Both the position numbers and the translations under genes were made by a program. Of a stretch of 56,173 nucleotides of DNA, positions 10,359 through 20,028 are shown piece after piece; position 1 is the stretch's first letter, and each line of letters starts with the position of its first letter. The DNA comes from an uncultured Clostridia bacterium (GTDB lineage: Bacteria; Bacillota; Clostridia; Christensenellales; UBA1242), in assembly GCA_944383295.1 (NCBI GenBank), contig CALWOW010000020.1:1-56173 (forward strand). The letters run 5' to 3'. A model generated the notes under the pieces. That model ran no database searches, was not told the DNA's origin, and saw nothing but the letters and a program-made list of their open reading frames with translations.

Positions 10359-13181
10359 ATGCAAGAAAATATTGTTATAAAGGGCGCAAGAGAAAATAAT
10401 TTAAAAGATGTCAACTTAACCATTCCAAGAAATAAACTTGTAGTATTTACAGGTGTAAGCGGAAGTGGTAAATCTACTCTTGCTTTTGATACCATTTATG
10501 CAGAAGGTCAACGTAGGTACGTAGAGTCACTTTCTAGTTATGCTAGACAGTTTTTGGGTCAAATGCAAAAACCCGATGTTGATAGTATCGAGGGATTAAG
10601 TCCTGCTATTAGTATTGACCAGAAAACGACCAATAATAATCCACGTTCTACAGTCGGTACGGTGACTGAAATTTATGACTATTTGAGATTACTTTTTGCT
10701 CGAGTTGGTATTCCGCATTGTCCAAAATGTCATAGACCCATAGCGAAGCAAACTGTGGACCAAATGATAGATAAATTAAAAGAAGAATTGCCAAATGGTG
10801 AAAAAATTATGGTATTAGCACCTGTTGTGCGTGGGCAAAAGGGTGAACATACCAAAGTTTTAGATAGTATTCGAAGAAGTGGTTTTTCTCGTGTTGATAT
10901 AGATGGGAATATTTATACTTTAGATGAAGAAATCTCTCTTGATAAAAACAAAAAGCATTCGATTTCGGTTGTCGTAGATAGAATTATTATGAAAGACGAT
11001 ATTGAGAAACGATTGACCGAAAGTGTAGAAACTGCATTAAAAACAGCAAATGGATTAGTCGTTGTAGTTACACCAGAAAAACAATTTGTTTTCAGTAATC
11101 AATTTGCTTGTCAGCACTGTGGTATAGGAATTGAGGAAATAACTCCTAGATTATTTAGTTTTAATAATCCATTCGGTGCGTGTCCAGAGTGTCATGGTTT
11201 AGGGTTTACTAGTGAGATTGACCCTGATTTGATAGTAAAAGATAAGACTAAATCTATTCACGAGGGTGCAATCAATGTATCAGGTTGGAATTTGGATACA
11301 GGTCTATTCTCTAAAAGTTATTTTGAAGCATTAAGCAATAAATATCACTTTAGTCTTGATGTCCCTTTTAAAGATTTGCCAAAAGAAATTGTAGATATTC
11401 TTTTCTATGGTAATTGCGGTGAAGAGCTTGATATAGAATGGAATACTCGTCGCTTTACAGGAAACACTCGTGGCTCTTTTGAGGGTATAATACCTAATTT
11501 AGAGCGAAGATATAGGGAAACAACAAGTGAATATATCAAAGGCGAAATATCAAAATTTATGCGTGATAAACCTTGCAAGTTATGTCACGGTGAACGCTTG
11601 CGTGATGTTGCTCTCGCTGTAACCATTTTTGATAAAAACATTACTCAATTATGTAATTTAAGTATAGATGAATTGTATGAATTTTTTGAGAATAATGAAT
11701 TTAGTGAAGCCGAAAACATGATTGCCTCTCAAATCGTTAAAGAAATAAAGGCAAGATTAAATTTTTTACGAGATGTAGGATTAAATTATTTGACTTTGTC
11801 TCGTAGTGCTGGGAGTTTGAGTGGTGGAGAATCACAACGCATTCGTTTGGCAACTCAAATTGGTAGTGGATTAACAGGGGTTATCTATATATTAGATGAA
11901 CCAAGTATTGGGCTACATCAAAGAGATAATGATAAATTAATTGCTACATTAAAACATTTACGAGATTTAGGTAACACATTGATAGTTGTAGAACACGATG
12001 AAGATACAATGCGTGCTGCGGATTATTTGGTAGATATTGGACCTTTTGCTGGAAGAAATGGAGGAACGCTGGTCGCAAGTGGGACTTTAGAGGATATAGA
12101 AAACAATTCCAACTCAATAACAGGGAAGTATTTAAGTGGTGAATTGCGAGTTGATATTCCAAAAGAGCGCAGAAAGGGTACAGGAAACTTTATTAAAGTA
12201 ATAGGAGCAACTGAAAATAACCTTAAAAATATTAATGTTGATTTCCCTCTTGGCGTGTTTACTTGTGTTACAGGTGTAAGTGGTAGCGGTAAAAGTAGTT
12301 TGATTACTGATATTTTATACCCTGCATTGTCAAATAGATTAAATGGTAGTACAATGGCAGAGGGACGTTATGAAAAAATTGAAGGCTTGCAAAATGTTGA
12401 TAAAGTTATCGCAATAGACCAAAGCCCTATTGGTCGAACTCCTAGGTCAAATCCTGCTACCTACACAGGAGTCTTTACACAAATCCGTGAGTTGTTTGCA
12501 TCAACTCCTGATGCAAAAGAACGTGGCTATTTGCCTGGAAGATTTAGTTTTAATGTGTCAGGTGGGCGCTGTGAAGCATGCTGTGGTGATGGTATCAAGA
12601 AAATTGAAATGTATTTTTTACCAGATGTTTATGTGCCTTGCGAAGTATGTAAGGGAAGAAGATATAATCGAGAAACACTTGAAGTTAAGTACAAAGGCAA
12701 AAGTATTTACGATGTTTTAGAAATGACAGTTGAAGAAGCACTTACATTTTTCGAAAATCAGTCACAGATTAGAACAAAAATACAAGCCCTTTATGATGTT
12801 GGTTTAGGGTATATCAAGTTGGGACAATCTGCAACAACTTTGAGTGGTGGGGAAGCCCAGCGTGTTAAATTAGCCACCGAATTATCTAAAAAAAGCACAG
12901 GTAAAACTGTTTATATTCTTGATGAACCAACAACAGGATTGCATATCTACGACGTTGATAAATTGATAAAAATTATTCATAGACTTGTCGATGCCGGTAA
13001 TACAGCGATAGTAATTGAGCATAACCTTGATGTAATTAAAGTAGCCGATTATATTATTGATATAGGACCAGAAGGCGGTAGCGGTGGTGGACAAGTAATT
13101 GCAAAAGGTACTCCAGAACAAATTGCTAAATCAAAAGTTAGTCATACAGGTAGATTTTTGGCAAAAATTTTAAACAAATAA
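10359..13181 (+). CDS. uvrA: Excinuclease ABC subunit A
   Basis: The 940-aa damage-recognition ATPase has normal length. Two ABC modules are visible: Walker [11 protein letters not shown] (about residue 32) and [10 protein letters not shown] (about 640), signature motifs SLSGGESQR and TLSGGEAQR, and Walker [11 protein letters not shown] and [10 protein letters not shown]. Zinc-binding Cys pairs are present at CPKCH, CQHCG/CPECH and CEACC/CEVCK. The zinc fingers guide DNA binding. Its ATG directly follows the uvrB stop codon, and the ribosome site AGAGG lies inside the uvrB end. No terminator was found after it, so some read-through into the next gene is possible. Confidence 0.97.
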   Translation: MQENIVIKGARENNLKDVNLTIPRNKLVVFTGVSGSGKSTLAFDTIYAEGQRRYVESLSSYARQFLGQMQKPDVDSIEGLSPAISIDQKTTNNNPRSTVGTVTEIYDYLRLLFARVGIPHCPKCHRPIAKQTVDQMIDKLKEELPNGEKIMVLAPVVRGQKGEHTKVLDSIRRSGFSRVDIDGNIYTLDEEISLDKNKKHSISVVVDRIIMKDDIEKRLTESVETALKTANGLVVVVTPEKQFVFSNQFACQHCGIGIEEITPRLFSFNNPFGACPECHGLGFTSEIDPDLIVKDKTKSIHEGAINVSGWNLDTGLFSKSYFEALSNKYHFSLDVPFKDLPKEIVDILFYGNCGEELDIEWNTRRFTGNTRGSFEGIIPNLERRYRETTSEYIKGEISKFMRDKPCKLCHGERLRDVALAVTIFDKNITQLCNLSIDELYEFFENNEFSEAENMIASQIVKEIKARLNFLRDVGLNYLTLSRSAGSLSGGESQRIRLATQIGSGLTGVIYILDEPSIGLHQRDNDKLIATLKHLRDLGNTLIVVEHDEDTMRAADYLVDIGPFAGRNGGTLVASGTLEDIENNSNSITGKYLSGELRVDIPKERRKGTGNFIKVIGATENNLKNINVDFPLGVFTCVTGVSGSGKSSLITDILYPALSNRLNGSTMAEGRYEKIEGLQNVDKVIAIDQSPIGRTPRSNPATYTGVFTQIRELFASTPDAKERGYLPGRFSFNVSGGRCEACCGDGIKKIEMYFLPDVYVPCEVCKGRRYNRETLEVKYKGKSIYDVLEMTVEEALTFFENQSQIRTKIQALYDVGLGYIKLGQSATTLSGGEAQRVKLATELSKKSTGKTVYILDEPTTGLHIYDVDKLIKIIHRLVDAGNTAIVIEHNLDVIKVADYIIDIGPEGGSGGGQVIAKGTPEQIAKSKVSHTGRFLAKILNK

Positions 13182-13277
13182 ATCATACTTTTTTAGAAAT
13201 TTAATTTATATAAAAAAATTAAAGTTATATATAATTGCTTTTGAAAAACAAAGGGTAACAATATTAGGAGAATAAAT

Positions 13278-14078
13278 ATGACAATTGAAGAAATTGCAAG
13301 AATTATTAAAGCTAATCCCACAAATAACTTTATTTTCAATAATTTAGATACAAATACGAAGGATATTGTAATAGATTTACTCCTTGAAGTAGATCCAAAT
13401 GATTTTAAAGAACTTAACAGTGATGGCAAGTTCGAATTTTCTAGTTTACCAATTCCTTATGAAAAATTAGAAACGAAATCTGACCCTGAACATAATCTAA
13501 CATTCTCACATAGTCTTATAATAAAAATGCAAGAATTATTAAATAAAATAAATAGTCAAAATGAAAACTATGAATATCCTGCATTGTTTTTTCGCACTGA
13601 AAGTTACGATGAAAAATATAATAACGGGAAAAGTATGAGTAATAATTTGCATAAAACTAATTGTAGTTATGATTGGTTAGAAATAAAAAGATTACTTTCT
13701 AAAGTAAAAGATGGAAATGAAAAGAATTTTACAATTGCATTATTTCACACACATCCAAACCTTTTTGGAGAAAAATATGGGACTTTGTTTGAAAAGTATG
13801 AAAAACAATTTACTAAATTAGGCATAAAACCAAATGGGTTAAATATTTCACTTTCGGATATTTATGCAAATATGTATTTGGATAATATGTTAAAAGAAAA
13901 TCATTTACCGCAGATAGCAGAATCTATCATTTTAATGCATGATGGTCGTGTAATTTCATTTGTTACTAATAATGGAATAAATATTACCGAAAATAATACC
14001 CTAGAAAATATTGCTAAACAAACAGAGCAAAGAAAATTATCTAAAGACACTACAAATATAACTAGCATAACAAAATAG
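13278..14078 (+). CDS. Unknown protein with JAMM/MPN-like metal motif
   Basis: The 266-aa product is from a single gene with ribosome site TTAGGAG. Its middle holds FHTHPNL (about residues 156-162) and, about 35 residues later, NISLSDIY. Together these resemble the H-x-H ... S-x-x-D metal-binding pattern of JAB/MPN (JAMM) peptidases. An upstream acidic residue (E in RTESYDE, about 113) could be the catalytic Glu. The N-terminal 70 residues are acidic and helical. JAMM proteins cleave isopeptide or other amide bonds; the spacing between the His pair and the Ser/Asp is long, so activity is uncertain. No partner gene (ThiS/ubiquitin-like or E1) is adjacent. No signal peptide is visible, so it is probably cytoplasmic. 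Confidence 0.55.
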   Translation: MTIEEIARIIKANPTNNFIFNNLDTNTKDIVIDLLLEVDPNDFKELNSDGKFEFSSLPIPYEKLETKSDPEHNLTFSHSLIIKMQELLNKINSQNENYEYPALFFRTESYDEKYNNGKSMSNNLHKTNCSYDWLEIKRLLSKVKDGNEKNFTIALFHTHPNLFGEKYGTLFEKYEKQFTKLGIKPNGLNISLSDIYANMYLDNMLKENHLPQIAESIILMHDGRVISFVTNNGINITENNTLENIAKQTEQRKLSKDTTNITSITK

Positions 14079-14249
14079 GGAACTAAAAAATTTTTATTTG
14101 TTAAAAAGAAAATTTTTAATTTATTTATAGATTGCTCAAATAAATAAACAAAAAGTTATTTTGTTGTATGCAAATCCATATTGAACTAATTATTAAAAAA
14201 TCTAAATAGTTAATATCAATTAGTAATAATTATGTGTATTTTTATTATT

Positions 14250-14287
14250 AAAAAAGGAAATTACTTTAAAAGCAAGTTCCTTTTTTG
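14250..14287 (+). terminator. Terminator hairpin (first of pair)
   Basis: AAAAAAGGAA pairs with TTCCTTTTTT around an AT-rich loop; T-run follows on the plus strand. Confidence 0.75.
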
Positions 14288-14341
14288 TTTAAGTTTACTA
14301 GCGAAAAATCGCTTTTACATTAGTCTATTATTTTAAATATA

Positions 14342-14391
14342 ATGAAAAAGGAACTTTACTGTTTGTGTATAGTAATTGTTCCTTTTTTCAT
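14342..14391. terminator. Bidirectional terminator
   Basis: ATGAAAAAGGAAC pairs with GTTCCTTTTTTCAT, and the inner TTACT/AGTAA also pairs. A and T runs on both sides suit the plus-strand gene and the minus-strand gene ending at 14427. Confidence 0.8.
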
Positions 14392-14426
14392 TTTAAATAT
14401 TAAAAATACTTTAATTTTTTAGTTTG

Positions 14427-17400
14427 TTATTTTCTATCTTTTAAGTTTTTGTTTTGAATTTTTTGCTGTTTATCACGCATTGCTATATCTTTTTTAGATT
14501 GTTGATTAATGCGGTCACGTTCATCTTCAAGAATTTTGATATCCAATTCAATTTGTTCAATTTTATCTTGTTGAATTTCGATAGATTTTTGAATTTGTTT
14601 AACATCTGGCAATTCTAATTCAACTGTTGGGTTGTCTTGCGCAATTTCTTTTGCAGTATTGTATGCTTCAGTTTGTCGTGCAAGTTCTTCAGATTCTTGT
14701 TGCAAGAATTGTTTTGATTGCGCTAATTCTTCGTGTAATAATTTAATCTTGTGATTAATTGCGGTCTTGCGTTCACGACGGTCAACATCTTTGAGTAAAG
14801 TTTGTAAACGGTCGTAATTATTGTTAATTTTATCAGTTTTTCTTGGCATAGCACGATAGAATTTTTTAACAAAGAAGCCCACAACGGCAAAGATAACAGC
14901 AATGGCAATTATAACAGTTGGGATAGCAAACCAGTCCATATTGTTATAAACATTTCCAGCATCTTCTTCATCTTCAGGGACATTTGTAGCCATTAAAATA
15001 TTGTTAGGAAGATTATTTTCATCTAAAGTAGCAGTTTGACTTTTGTAAGCATCTTCTTCAAGAGAAGTTACGGTTAAGTTAGCAAAGAAGGCATAACCAG
15101 ATGTGTACATAGTAGTATTTCCTAAACCAAGTTTGATAACTCCATCAACATCGCTTGTTGTGTTGATATACATAATATATTCAGTCCAAACATTGTTTAC
15201 ATCGTTAAACTGGTCAACCAAATTAGTAGAGGTTAAATCTTTTCCTGTATTAATGCCTGTAAAACTTTTGTCAATCCCTTCAATTTCAATGCTTGCACCG
15301 TGTACAACAGGAACACCGTTGTCATCATATTCGCCTTCGACATCCTCTTGAATTCCAACAGTTCTTACCCAAACACTAATTTTGTAGTAAGTGCCAGAAG
15401 TAAATTTATAACTTAAATCACTTGAGTAATAGTAATAAGATGGGGTATTAGCAAATATATACATAACCGTATTGTTGTCGCTTGATGGGGCAGTAGGGTT
15501 TGCAACAAAATAGTCCTCATAATCACGCACATCCATTATACCGCTGGAAATATCGTTTGTGTTTGTTTGTGAGATGTTGTTAGCAGTCCATAAAGTAGGG
15601 CTTCCGTTTTCATCCGCAGACATTAAAGAATTTGTTTCCAAATCAACTTTAATAATTTTATCGCTTGCGGTTATTTCATTGAAAACATCTTCCGTAATTT
15701 GTGTATCTATTGTGCAGTTATCGAAGAATGCAATACCATAAGCTGTTTGAGCTTCTTCTCCGAGAGACAATTCGGCAGTTAAGTCTTGAGCGAGGTAATA
15801 ATTATGCAAATAAATTTTATAAGTTTGCCATTGATTGTTAGTGTTTGAAATTTTTATATTTGCAAGTACTGTATTATTTGAATTTTTAATTTTGATATAT
15901 GCATATCCATTTGCGTTCAAATCTCTTACATATGTTTCAACACTAATTAAGGCATAACCATCAGCAGCTAAATTTGTGCTAGCGCTAGTGTAACCTTGAT
16001 AAGTAACATTTTGATTGTTAATCATTAAAACATTGTCAGAGAAATTTCCGTCTGCTTTAGCTGGACGAGGGAAAGTAAATCCTGAATTTTTCCAAATATT
16101 TTCTTCAATATTTACCACGCCACTTTGTCCTGTAGCATTTTCATTTAATTTTGTCCAACTTTGAGGTTCGTAAGGGTAGTTGCCATCTGCTTCAGTGACA
16201 TTAATAAAATTAAATGTACCATTTGTAAATGTTAAACTACTTGCTTCATACATTTGTAAAGTAGCAGAATTTGCTGTGCTGTTTTCTTTATGTGCACTAG
16301 TAACTTTTTCAGTTTTTATTCCTGTAACAGCGATATAACCTGTAGCATCTGCGGTGTCAGAGCCTATGCCTAAATGTAAGTTTACTGTCGAGTCAAACAA
16401 TGGATTACCAACCACATACAAAGTGTAAAGCGCCCAATTATTGTTTAATTCAATTGCGTCAGTTGCTAGGGTAGAAATCGTAGCAGATACAGGAGTTTCT
16501 TCCAAAACAGTTTCATCAGGTAAATTGCCATCAATAGTAAAGTTTATGTTGCCTGTGCTAATTTCACCTTTTGCCCAGAAAGTAATTTTATATAAACCAG
16601 ATTGTTTAATTTCAATATCATTTGATTTGATTGAATTATAACCACTATCTGCACTAATTATTGCACCTTGTTTATTTCCTCGTTGGTTATCTCCGATAAT
16701 TACATTAGTGCCGTTAATATTTAGTTGATTATTTAAGTTTGCTATATAAACCGATTGTGCGTTTTTACTTGCTTCTTGTGTCCAGCCATTTGTAAGAGGT
16801 GATGTAAAGTCACCATTTTCTACGAAGCCATCACCCAAAGTAACATAACTAGGGCGCAAGTCAACTAAAGTTTTAAAATAACCAGAGTTACTTGAAGCAT
16901 CAAAATTATCTCCAGAATGTCTAGTAATGGTAATGTTATCGAATAAAACGAAACCGATACTACCACTTTCTGCACCTTTTTCACCGATAAATAATTCAAG
17001 TCCTACATTTATAGTTTTTTCACTACCGGTAGCAATATAGATAACAACTTGTTGCCAGCCATTTGTATTAATTCCAGTTATAGCACTTGAAGACAAGTTT
17101 TCTACATCATCGCCGGTCAAATAAATACTAGCATGTGCATTAGTGCTTGTGTAAACATAAGCTTGTATAGAATAGAAGCTATTAGGGTCAAGTTCAAAGT
17201 CTGAACTGCTTGCATAACCATAGTTTAAAGAAGCAGTTTTACTGCCATTGTTACCACTGTTAATCATTAAAACATATTGTTCAGTAGCACCTTGTCTTTG
17301 AGGTGGTTGGTCAGTAAAATCACCTAATTTATAATCTTCTATATAATGGTCTTTATAGATAGATGGAGTTAAATCTATAACACCACTTGCTTCTGGAACT

Positions 17401-17660
17401 ACAGTAGTATTAGAGTCCCAAACGCTCCAACCTGAAGGAGTACGAGGGAAAGATGTTCCGCTTGTAGAATTAAATGTGTTGTTAGTTAATTTTGAAGTAA
17501 CATCAACTACAGAAACTTTTCCTGAGCTATCAGCAGATACGTTTGATTTTTGTTGAGAGTTAAAACCAGCCAAAAACCAAGCATTTTGCATAAAAATAAA
17601 AGATAGCACCAAAAGAATAGTTAAAATAAAAGTTTTTGCTGAGAAAAAATTTTTAGTCAT
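14427..17660 (-). CDS. Large surface protein with lectin-like repeats and cytoplasmic coiled coil
   Basis: The 1077-aa product starts with a signal peptide or anchor (about residues 10-32). The ectodomain holds at least three units of about 200-250 residues resembling carbohydrate-binding (CBM_4_9/galactose-binding) jelly rolls. They start with phrases like PSGWSVWDSN, PQSWTKLNEN and GSPTLWTANN, and contain FYSIQAYVYT/YYKISVWVRT and GFVLFDNITI/GYAFFANLTV strands. One transmembrane helix lies at about 918-942. The remaining 135 residues are highly charged coiled coil rich in Glu, Gln and Lys, predicted to be cytoplasmic. No enzyme domain is visible. A surface lectin coupled to an internal scaffold is inference. 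It is the only minus-strand gene in this neighbourhood. Confidence 0.75.
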   Translation of the reverse strand: MTKNFFSAKTFILTILLVLSFIFMQNAWFLAGFNSQQKSNVSADSSGKVSVVDVTSKLTNNTFNSTSGTSFPRTPSGWSVWDSNTTVVPEASGVIDLTPSIYKDHYIEDYKLGDFTDQPPQRQGATEQYVLMINSGNNGSKTASLNYGYASSSDFELDPNSFYSIQAYVYTSTNAHASIYLTGDDVENLSSSAITGINTNGWQQVVIYIATGSEKTINVGLELFIGEKGAESGSIGFVLFDNITITRHSGDNFDASSNSGYFKTLVDLRPSYVTLGDGFVENGDFTSPLTNGWTQEASKNAQSVYIANLNNQLNINGTNVIIGDNQRGNKQGAIISADSGYNSIKSNDIEIKQSGLYKITFWAKGEISTGNINFTIDGNLPDETVLEETPVSATISTLATDAIELNNNWALYTLYVVGNPLFDSTVNLHLGIGSDTADATGYIAVTGIKTEKVTSAHKENSTANSATLQMYEASSLTFTNGTFNFINVTEADGNYPYEPQSWTKLNENATGQSGVVNIEENIWKNSGFTFPRPAKADGNFSDNVLMINNQNVTYQGYTSASTNLAADGYALISVETYVRDLNANGYAYIKIKNSNNTVLANIKISNTNNQWQTYKIYLHNYYLAQDLTAELSLGEEAQTAYGIAFFDNCTIDTQITEDVFNEITASDKIIKVDLETNSLMSADENGSPTLWTANNISQTNTNDISSGIMDVRDYEDYFVANPTAPSSDNNTVMYIFANTPSYYYYSSDLSYKFTSGTYYKISVWVRTVGIQEDVEGEYDDNGVPVVHGASIEIEGIDKSFTGINTGKDLTSTNLVDQFNDVNNVWTEYIMYINTTSDVDGVIKLGLGNTTMYTSGYAFFANLTVTSLEEDAYKSQTATLDENNLPNNILMATNVPEDEEDAGNVYNNMDWFAIPTVIIAIAVIFAVVGFFVKKFYRAMPRKTDKINNNYDRLQTLLKDVDRRERKTAINHKIKLLHEELAQSKQFLQQESEELARQTEAYNTAKEIAQDNPTVELELPDVKQIQKSIEIQQDKIEQIELDIKILEDERDRINQQSKKDIAMRDKQQKIQNKNLKDRK

Positions 17661-17810
17661 AATTAATTACCTTTTATATAGATTTAAGCGCATAATTTCG
17701 GCGCATAATATACAACCTATTATATATCATTAAGTTAAATAAAGCAAGTTTTTAAGCATACTTTTGCATAAAGTTTTGCAATATCTTTTGTATTTTGAGG
17801 AGATTTATTG

Positions 17811-18167
17811 ATGACCGCAAAAAAAGTATGGGGTTTGTTATTTGCTGGTGTGTTTATAGGTATTATAAATGGTTTTTTCGGTGGCGGAGGCGGAATGATT
17901 TGCGTACCTGCATTATTATTGATAGGACTATCAAATAAACAGGCTCAAGCAACTGCAATATTAATAATGCTACCGATAAGTATTGCCAGCGCAATAGTAT
18001 ATTATTCAAACGGTTTTGTTGAATGGGATTTAGTGCTTTATACAACGCTCGGCTCTGTTGTGGGCGGTGTGGTAGGAGCATATTTACTAAAAAAACTATC
18101 AAACAATGTTTTACAATATATTTTCGCATTAGTAGTTATCGCTGCGGGAACACGAATGTTATTTTAA
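17811..18167 (+). CDS. TSUP (TauE/SafE) transporter, half-size subunit 1
   Basis: The 118-aa hydrophobic product has about four helices and the Gly-rich TSUP signature FGGGGGMICVP near residue 25. TSUP proteins move organosulfur compounds or sulfite and usually have two such halves in one chain of about 250 residues. Here only one half is encoded and the second half is the next gene. The ATG at 17811 follows TTGAGGAG at good distance; a TTG codon directly upstream is less likely. A 14-nt gap to the next gene supports an operon and a heterodimer. Substrate not predictable. Confidence 0.8.
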   Translation: MTAKKVWGLLFAGVFIGIINGFFGGGGGMICVPALLLIGLSNKQAQATAILIMLPISIASAIVYYSNGFVEWDLVLYTTLGSVVGGVVGAYLLKKLSNNVLQYIFALVVIAAGTRMLF

Positions 18168-18181
18168 GGGAGGGATAGTCT

Positions 18182-18610
18182 ATGCCGTGGTTTTATTTTT
18201 TAATTGCAGGATTGTGTGGCGGTTTAGTTGGTGGAATGGGTATGGGAGGCGGAACTCTACTAATACCTATATTAACTATGTTTTTGGGAGTTGAACAACA
18301 TTTAGCACAAGCATTAAATTTATTAGTTTTTATCCCAACAGGTATAATTGCCGTGATTATTCACGCAAAAAATAAACTAATAGATTACAAAGTCTTTGGC
18401 ATTATAATAGGGCCAGCTATAGCGACTGCTGTTTGTGCTGCTTTGTTGGTAGGTAAACTCAAAAGTGAGACTTTAGGACTTTTGTTTGGTATCTTCCTTA
18501 TATTAATAGGATTATTTGAAATGTATCTTGCAATAAAAAATTCTATCAAAAACAAAAACAAAATCAAAAAACCTATTTTAAAACATACTTTATATCCGCC
18601 CAAAAAATAA
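18182..18610 (+). CDS. TSUP (TauE/SafE) transporter, half-size subunit 2
   Basis: The 142-aa partner of the gene just upstream has about four helices and its own Gly-rich motif MGMGGGTLLIP near residue 22. It ends in a Lys/Asn-rich cytoplasmic tail. Both subunits carry the loop typical of one TSUP repeat, so the pair looks like a natural split of the two-repeat transporter rather than a broken gene. Ribosome site AGGGAGGG precedes the ATG. Transport substrate unknown. Confidence 0.8.
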   Translation: MPWFYFLIAGLCGGLVGGMGMGGGTLLIPILTMFLGVEQHLAQALNLLVFIPTGIIAVIIHAKNKLIDYKVFGIIIGPAIATAVCAALLVGKLKSETLGLLFGIFLILIGLFEMYLAIKNSIKNKNKIKKPILKHTLYPPKK

Positions 18611-18676
18611 ATAAAATATGGACAAGCAATTTTTTGTGTTCACTTTCATATATATTATTTATTAATTTGGAGGTGA

Positions 18677-19384
18677 ATGTTGATAATAGAAACTTTTGTT
18701 GCTTTTATGAACAAAATAATGCTATTTTCATCTTACGTTGACCACGCTTCAAGTTTTCCAAAAACCCTCTCGGCAGAAGAGGAAAAAATGTACATTGAAA
18801 AATTGCAACAAGGTGACCAAAATGCAAAAAGTATTTTAGTTTCGCATAACTTGCGTTTGGTAGCGCATATAGTTAAAAAGTACAGCAACAGTGAAAAAGA
18901 TGCCGATGACTTGATTTCTGTGGGAGCAATAGGTTTGATAAAAGCGATTAATAGTTATTCACCAGACAAGGGGGCTCAACTTTCGACCTATGCTGCAAGA
19001 TGTATTGAAAATGAAATACTTATGTTATTTAGAGCAGGTAAAAAACATCAAGGTAATATATCTTTGGAGGAAACAATAGGAACAGAAAAAGATGGTAATG
19101 AAATTATGCTTGCCGATGTAATTTGCGATATAGATAATGATATTATGGAAAAGGTTGAAAGCAATATTCTTACCGAAAAATTAATAAAGATTATAAAAAA
19201 TTCACTTTCAGATAGAGAATATCAAATACTTTGTATGAGATATGGAATAGGGGGGAAAGTCGCTTATACTCAGCGAGAAGTTGCTAAAAAATTGGGTATA
19301 TCACGCAGTTATATTAGTAGGCTGGAAAAGAAAGCATTGGAAACAGTACGAGAGCAAGTCCACCTTAAAAAATTATTTTTATAA
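18677..19384 (+). CDS. sigK: Sporulation sigma factor SigK
   Basis: The 235-aa sigma-70-family protein directs late mother-cell transcription in sporulation. Region 2 carries NLRLVAHIVKKY, DLISVGAIGLIKAI and LSTYAARCIENEI, typical of the SigE/SigK group. Region 4 carries YTQREVAKKLGISRSYISRLEKKAL. The short pro-like N-terminus before SFPKTLSAEEE matches SigK rather than SigE, and the linked spoIIGA-sigE locus lies elsewhere in the window. GGAGG lies 3 nt before ATG 18677 and 6 nt before TTG 18680, so the start may be either. The gene is intact, with no skin-type insertion. Pro-SigK processing is expected, but its protease is not in this window. Confidence 0.88.
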   Translation: MLIIETFVAFMNKIMLFSSYVDHASSFPKTLSAEEEKMYIEKLQQGDQNAKSILVSHNLRLVAHIVKKYSNSEKDADDLISVGAIGLIKAINSYSPDKGAQLSTYAARCIENEILMLFRAGKKHQGNISLEETIGTEKDGNEIMLADVICDIDNDIMEKVESNILTEKLIKIIKNSLSDREYQILCMRYGIGGKVAYTQREVAKKLGISRSYISRLEKKALETVREQVHLKKLFL

Positions 19385-19462
19385 TAAAAATTTTAATAAA
19401 TAGTTTACTTTTTTGCATAAAAGTAGTATATTATACACATAATAATAGAAAGGAGTAAAAAG

Positions 19463-19795
19463 ATGGCTGAAACAAAAAAGAGTTCAAGTACAAAGACAAC
19501 AACTACTTCAAGCAGTAGCAAAAAGTCTTCTTTCTGGGGCTTAAATAAGATTTCATTCTATACAATAGGTGCTGTAGCAATTCTTTACTTAATTAGTTTG
19601 ATTTTATCAGCTTGTAATGTTTCTTCTACAGCAGTTATGGCTCTACAAAACATTGGTACTGCCATAATGGTTGGTATTGTAGCATATCTTGCATGGAAAT
19701 ATGTTCGTTCAAAGCCAACAGTATGGAAAGTGCTTTACTTTGTATTGTTGCTTGTAATTCTTGCAGGTATTATAGTTCCATTAGTAATGGGTTAA
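19463..19795 (+). CDS. Small membrane protein with Ser/Thr/Lys-rich N-terminus
   Basis: The 110-aa product has a polar N-terminal 25 residues of Lys, Ser and Thr, then three hydrophobic segments (about 30-50, 56-76 and 86-108). There is no catalytic motif. Good ribosome site AAAGGAG. It stands alone, with a terminator downstream and its own weak promoter upstream. Function unknown. Confidence 0.7.
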   Translation: MAETKKSSSTKTTTTSSSSKKSSFWGLNKISFYTIGAVAILYLISLILSACNVSSTAVMALQNIGTAIMVGIVAYLAWKYVRSKPTVWKVLYFVLLLVILAGIIVPLVMG

Positions 19796-19796
19796 T

Positions 19797-19830
19797 TAAA
19801 AATGCTTCTATTTTAGAGGCATTTTTATTT
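19797..19830 (+). terminator. Terminator after small membrane protein
   Basis: AAAAATGC-TCT / AGA-GCATTTTT stem with T-run. Confidence 0.8.
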
Positions 19831-19895
19831 TTTTGTTTTGAATATAAAAAAATTAAAAAAATTTAAAAATTTTTTAAAATTATGTGTATTTTTAG

Positions 19896-19924
19896 TTGAC
19901 AATGACATAATATAGTAGTAGAAT
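19896..19924 (+). promoter_or_regulatory. Promoter of the heat-shock operon
   Basis: TTGACA at 19896-19901, 17-nt spacer, TAGAAT at 19919-19924, immediately before the CIRCE operator. Confidence 0.85.
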
Positions 19925-19925
19925 A

Positions 19926-19952
19926 TTAGCAATCAACAAGGAAGAGTGCTAA
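19926..19952 (+). promoter_or_regulatory. CIRCE operator (HrcA binding site)
   Basis: TTAGCAATC, 9-nt spacer, GAGTGCTAA. This differs from the consensus TTAGCACTC-N9-GAGTGCTAA at one position. Its place at the transcription start of hrcA-grpE-dnaK-dnaJ fits autoregulated heat-shock control. Confidence 0.92.
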
Positions 19953-19976
19953 CAATCATAATAATATGAGTGCTAG
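19949..19976 (+). promoter_or_regulatory. Second, degenerate CIRCE-like site
   Basis: CTAACAATC, 10-nt spacer, GAGTGCTAG. It overlaps the right arm of the first CIRCE, so the two sites share GCTAA. Confidence 0.55.
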
Positions 19977-20028
19977 CAATATGTTGATACTCTTATATGG
20001 GGGTGGTTGTATTTTTGAAGACGAAGTA

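Larger units (their letters stand above)
14079..14426. other. Gene-free spacer of about 350 nt between convergent genes
   Basis: No coding potential was recognised. It holds two related hairpins (14250-14287 and 14342-14391), both built on AAAAAGGAA / TTCCTTTTT arms, that serve as terminators for the converging genes. Confidence 0.6.

Noticed and set aside
18677..19384. Possible skin-type interruption of sigK
   Set aside because: The reading frame covers regions 2 to 4 without a break.
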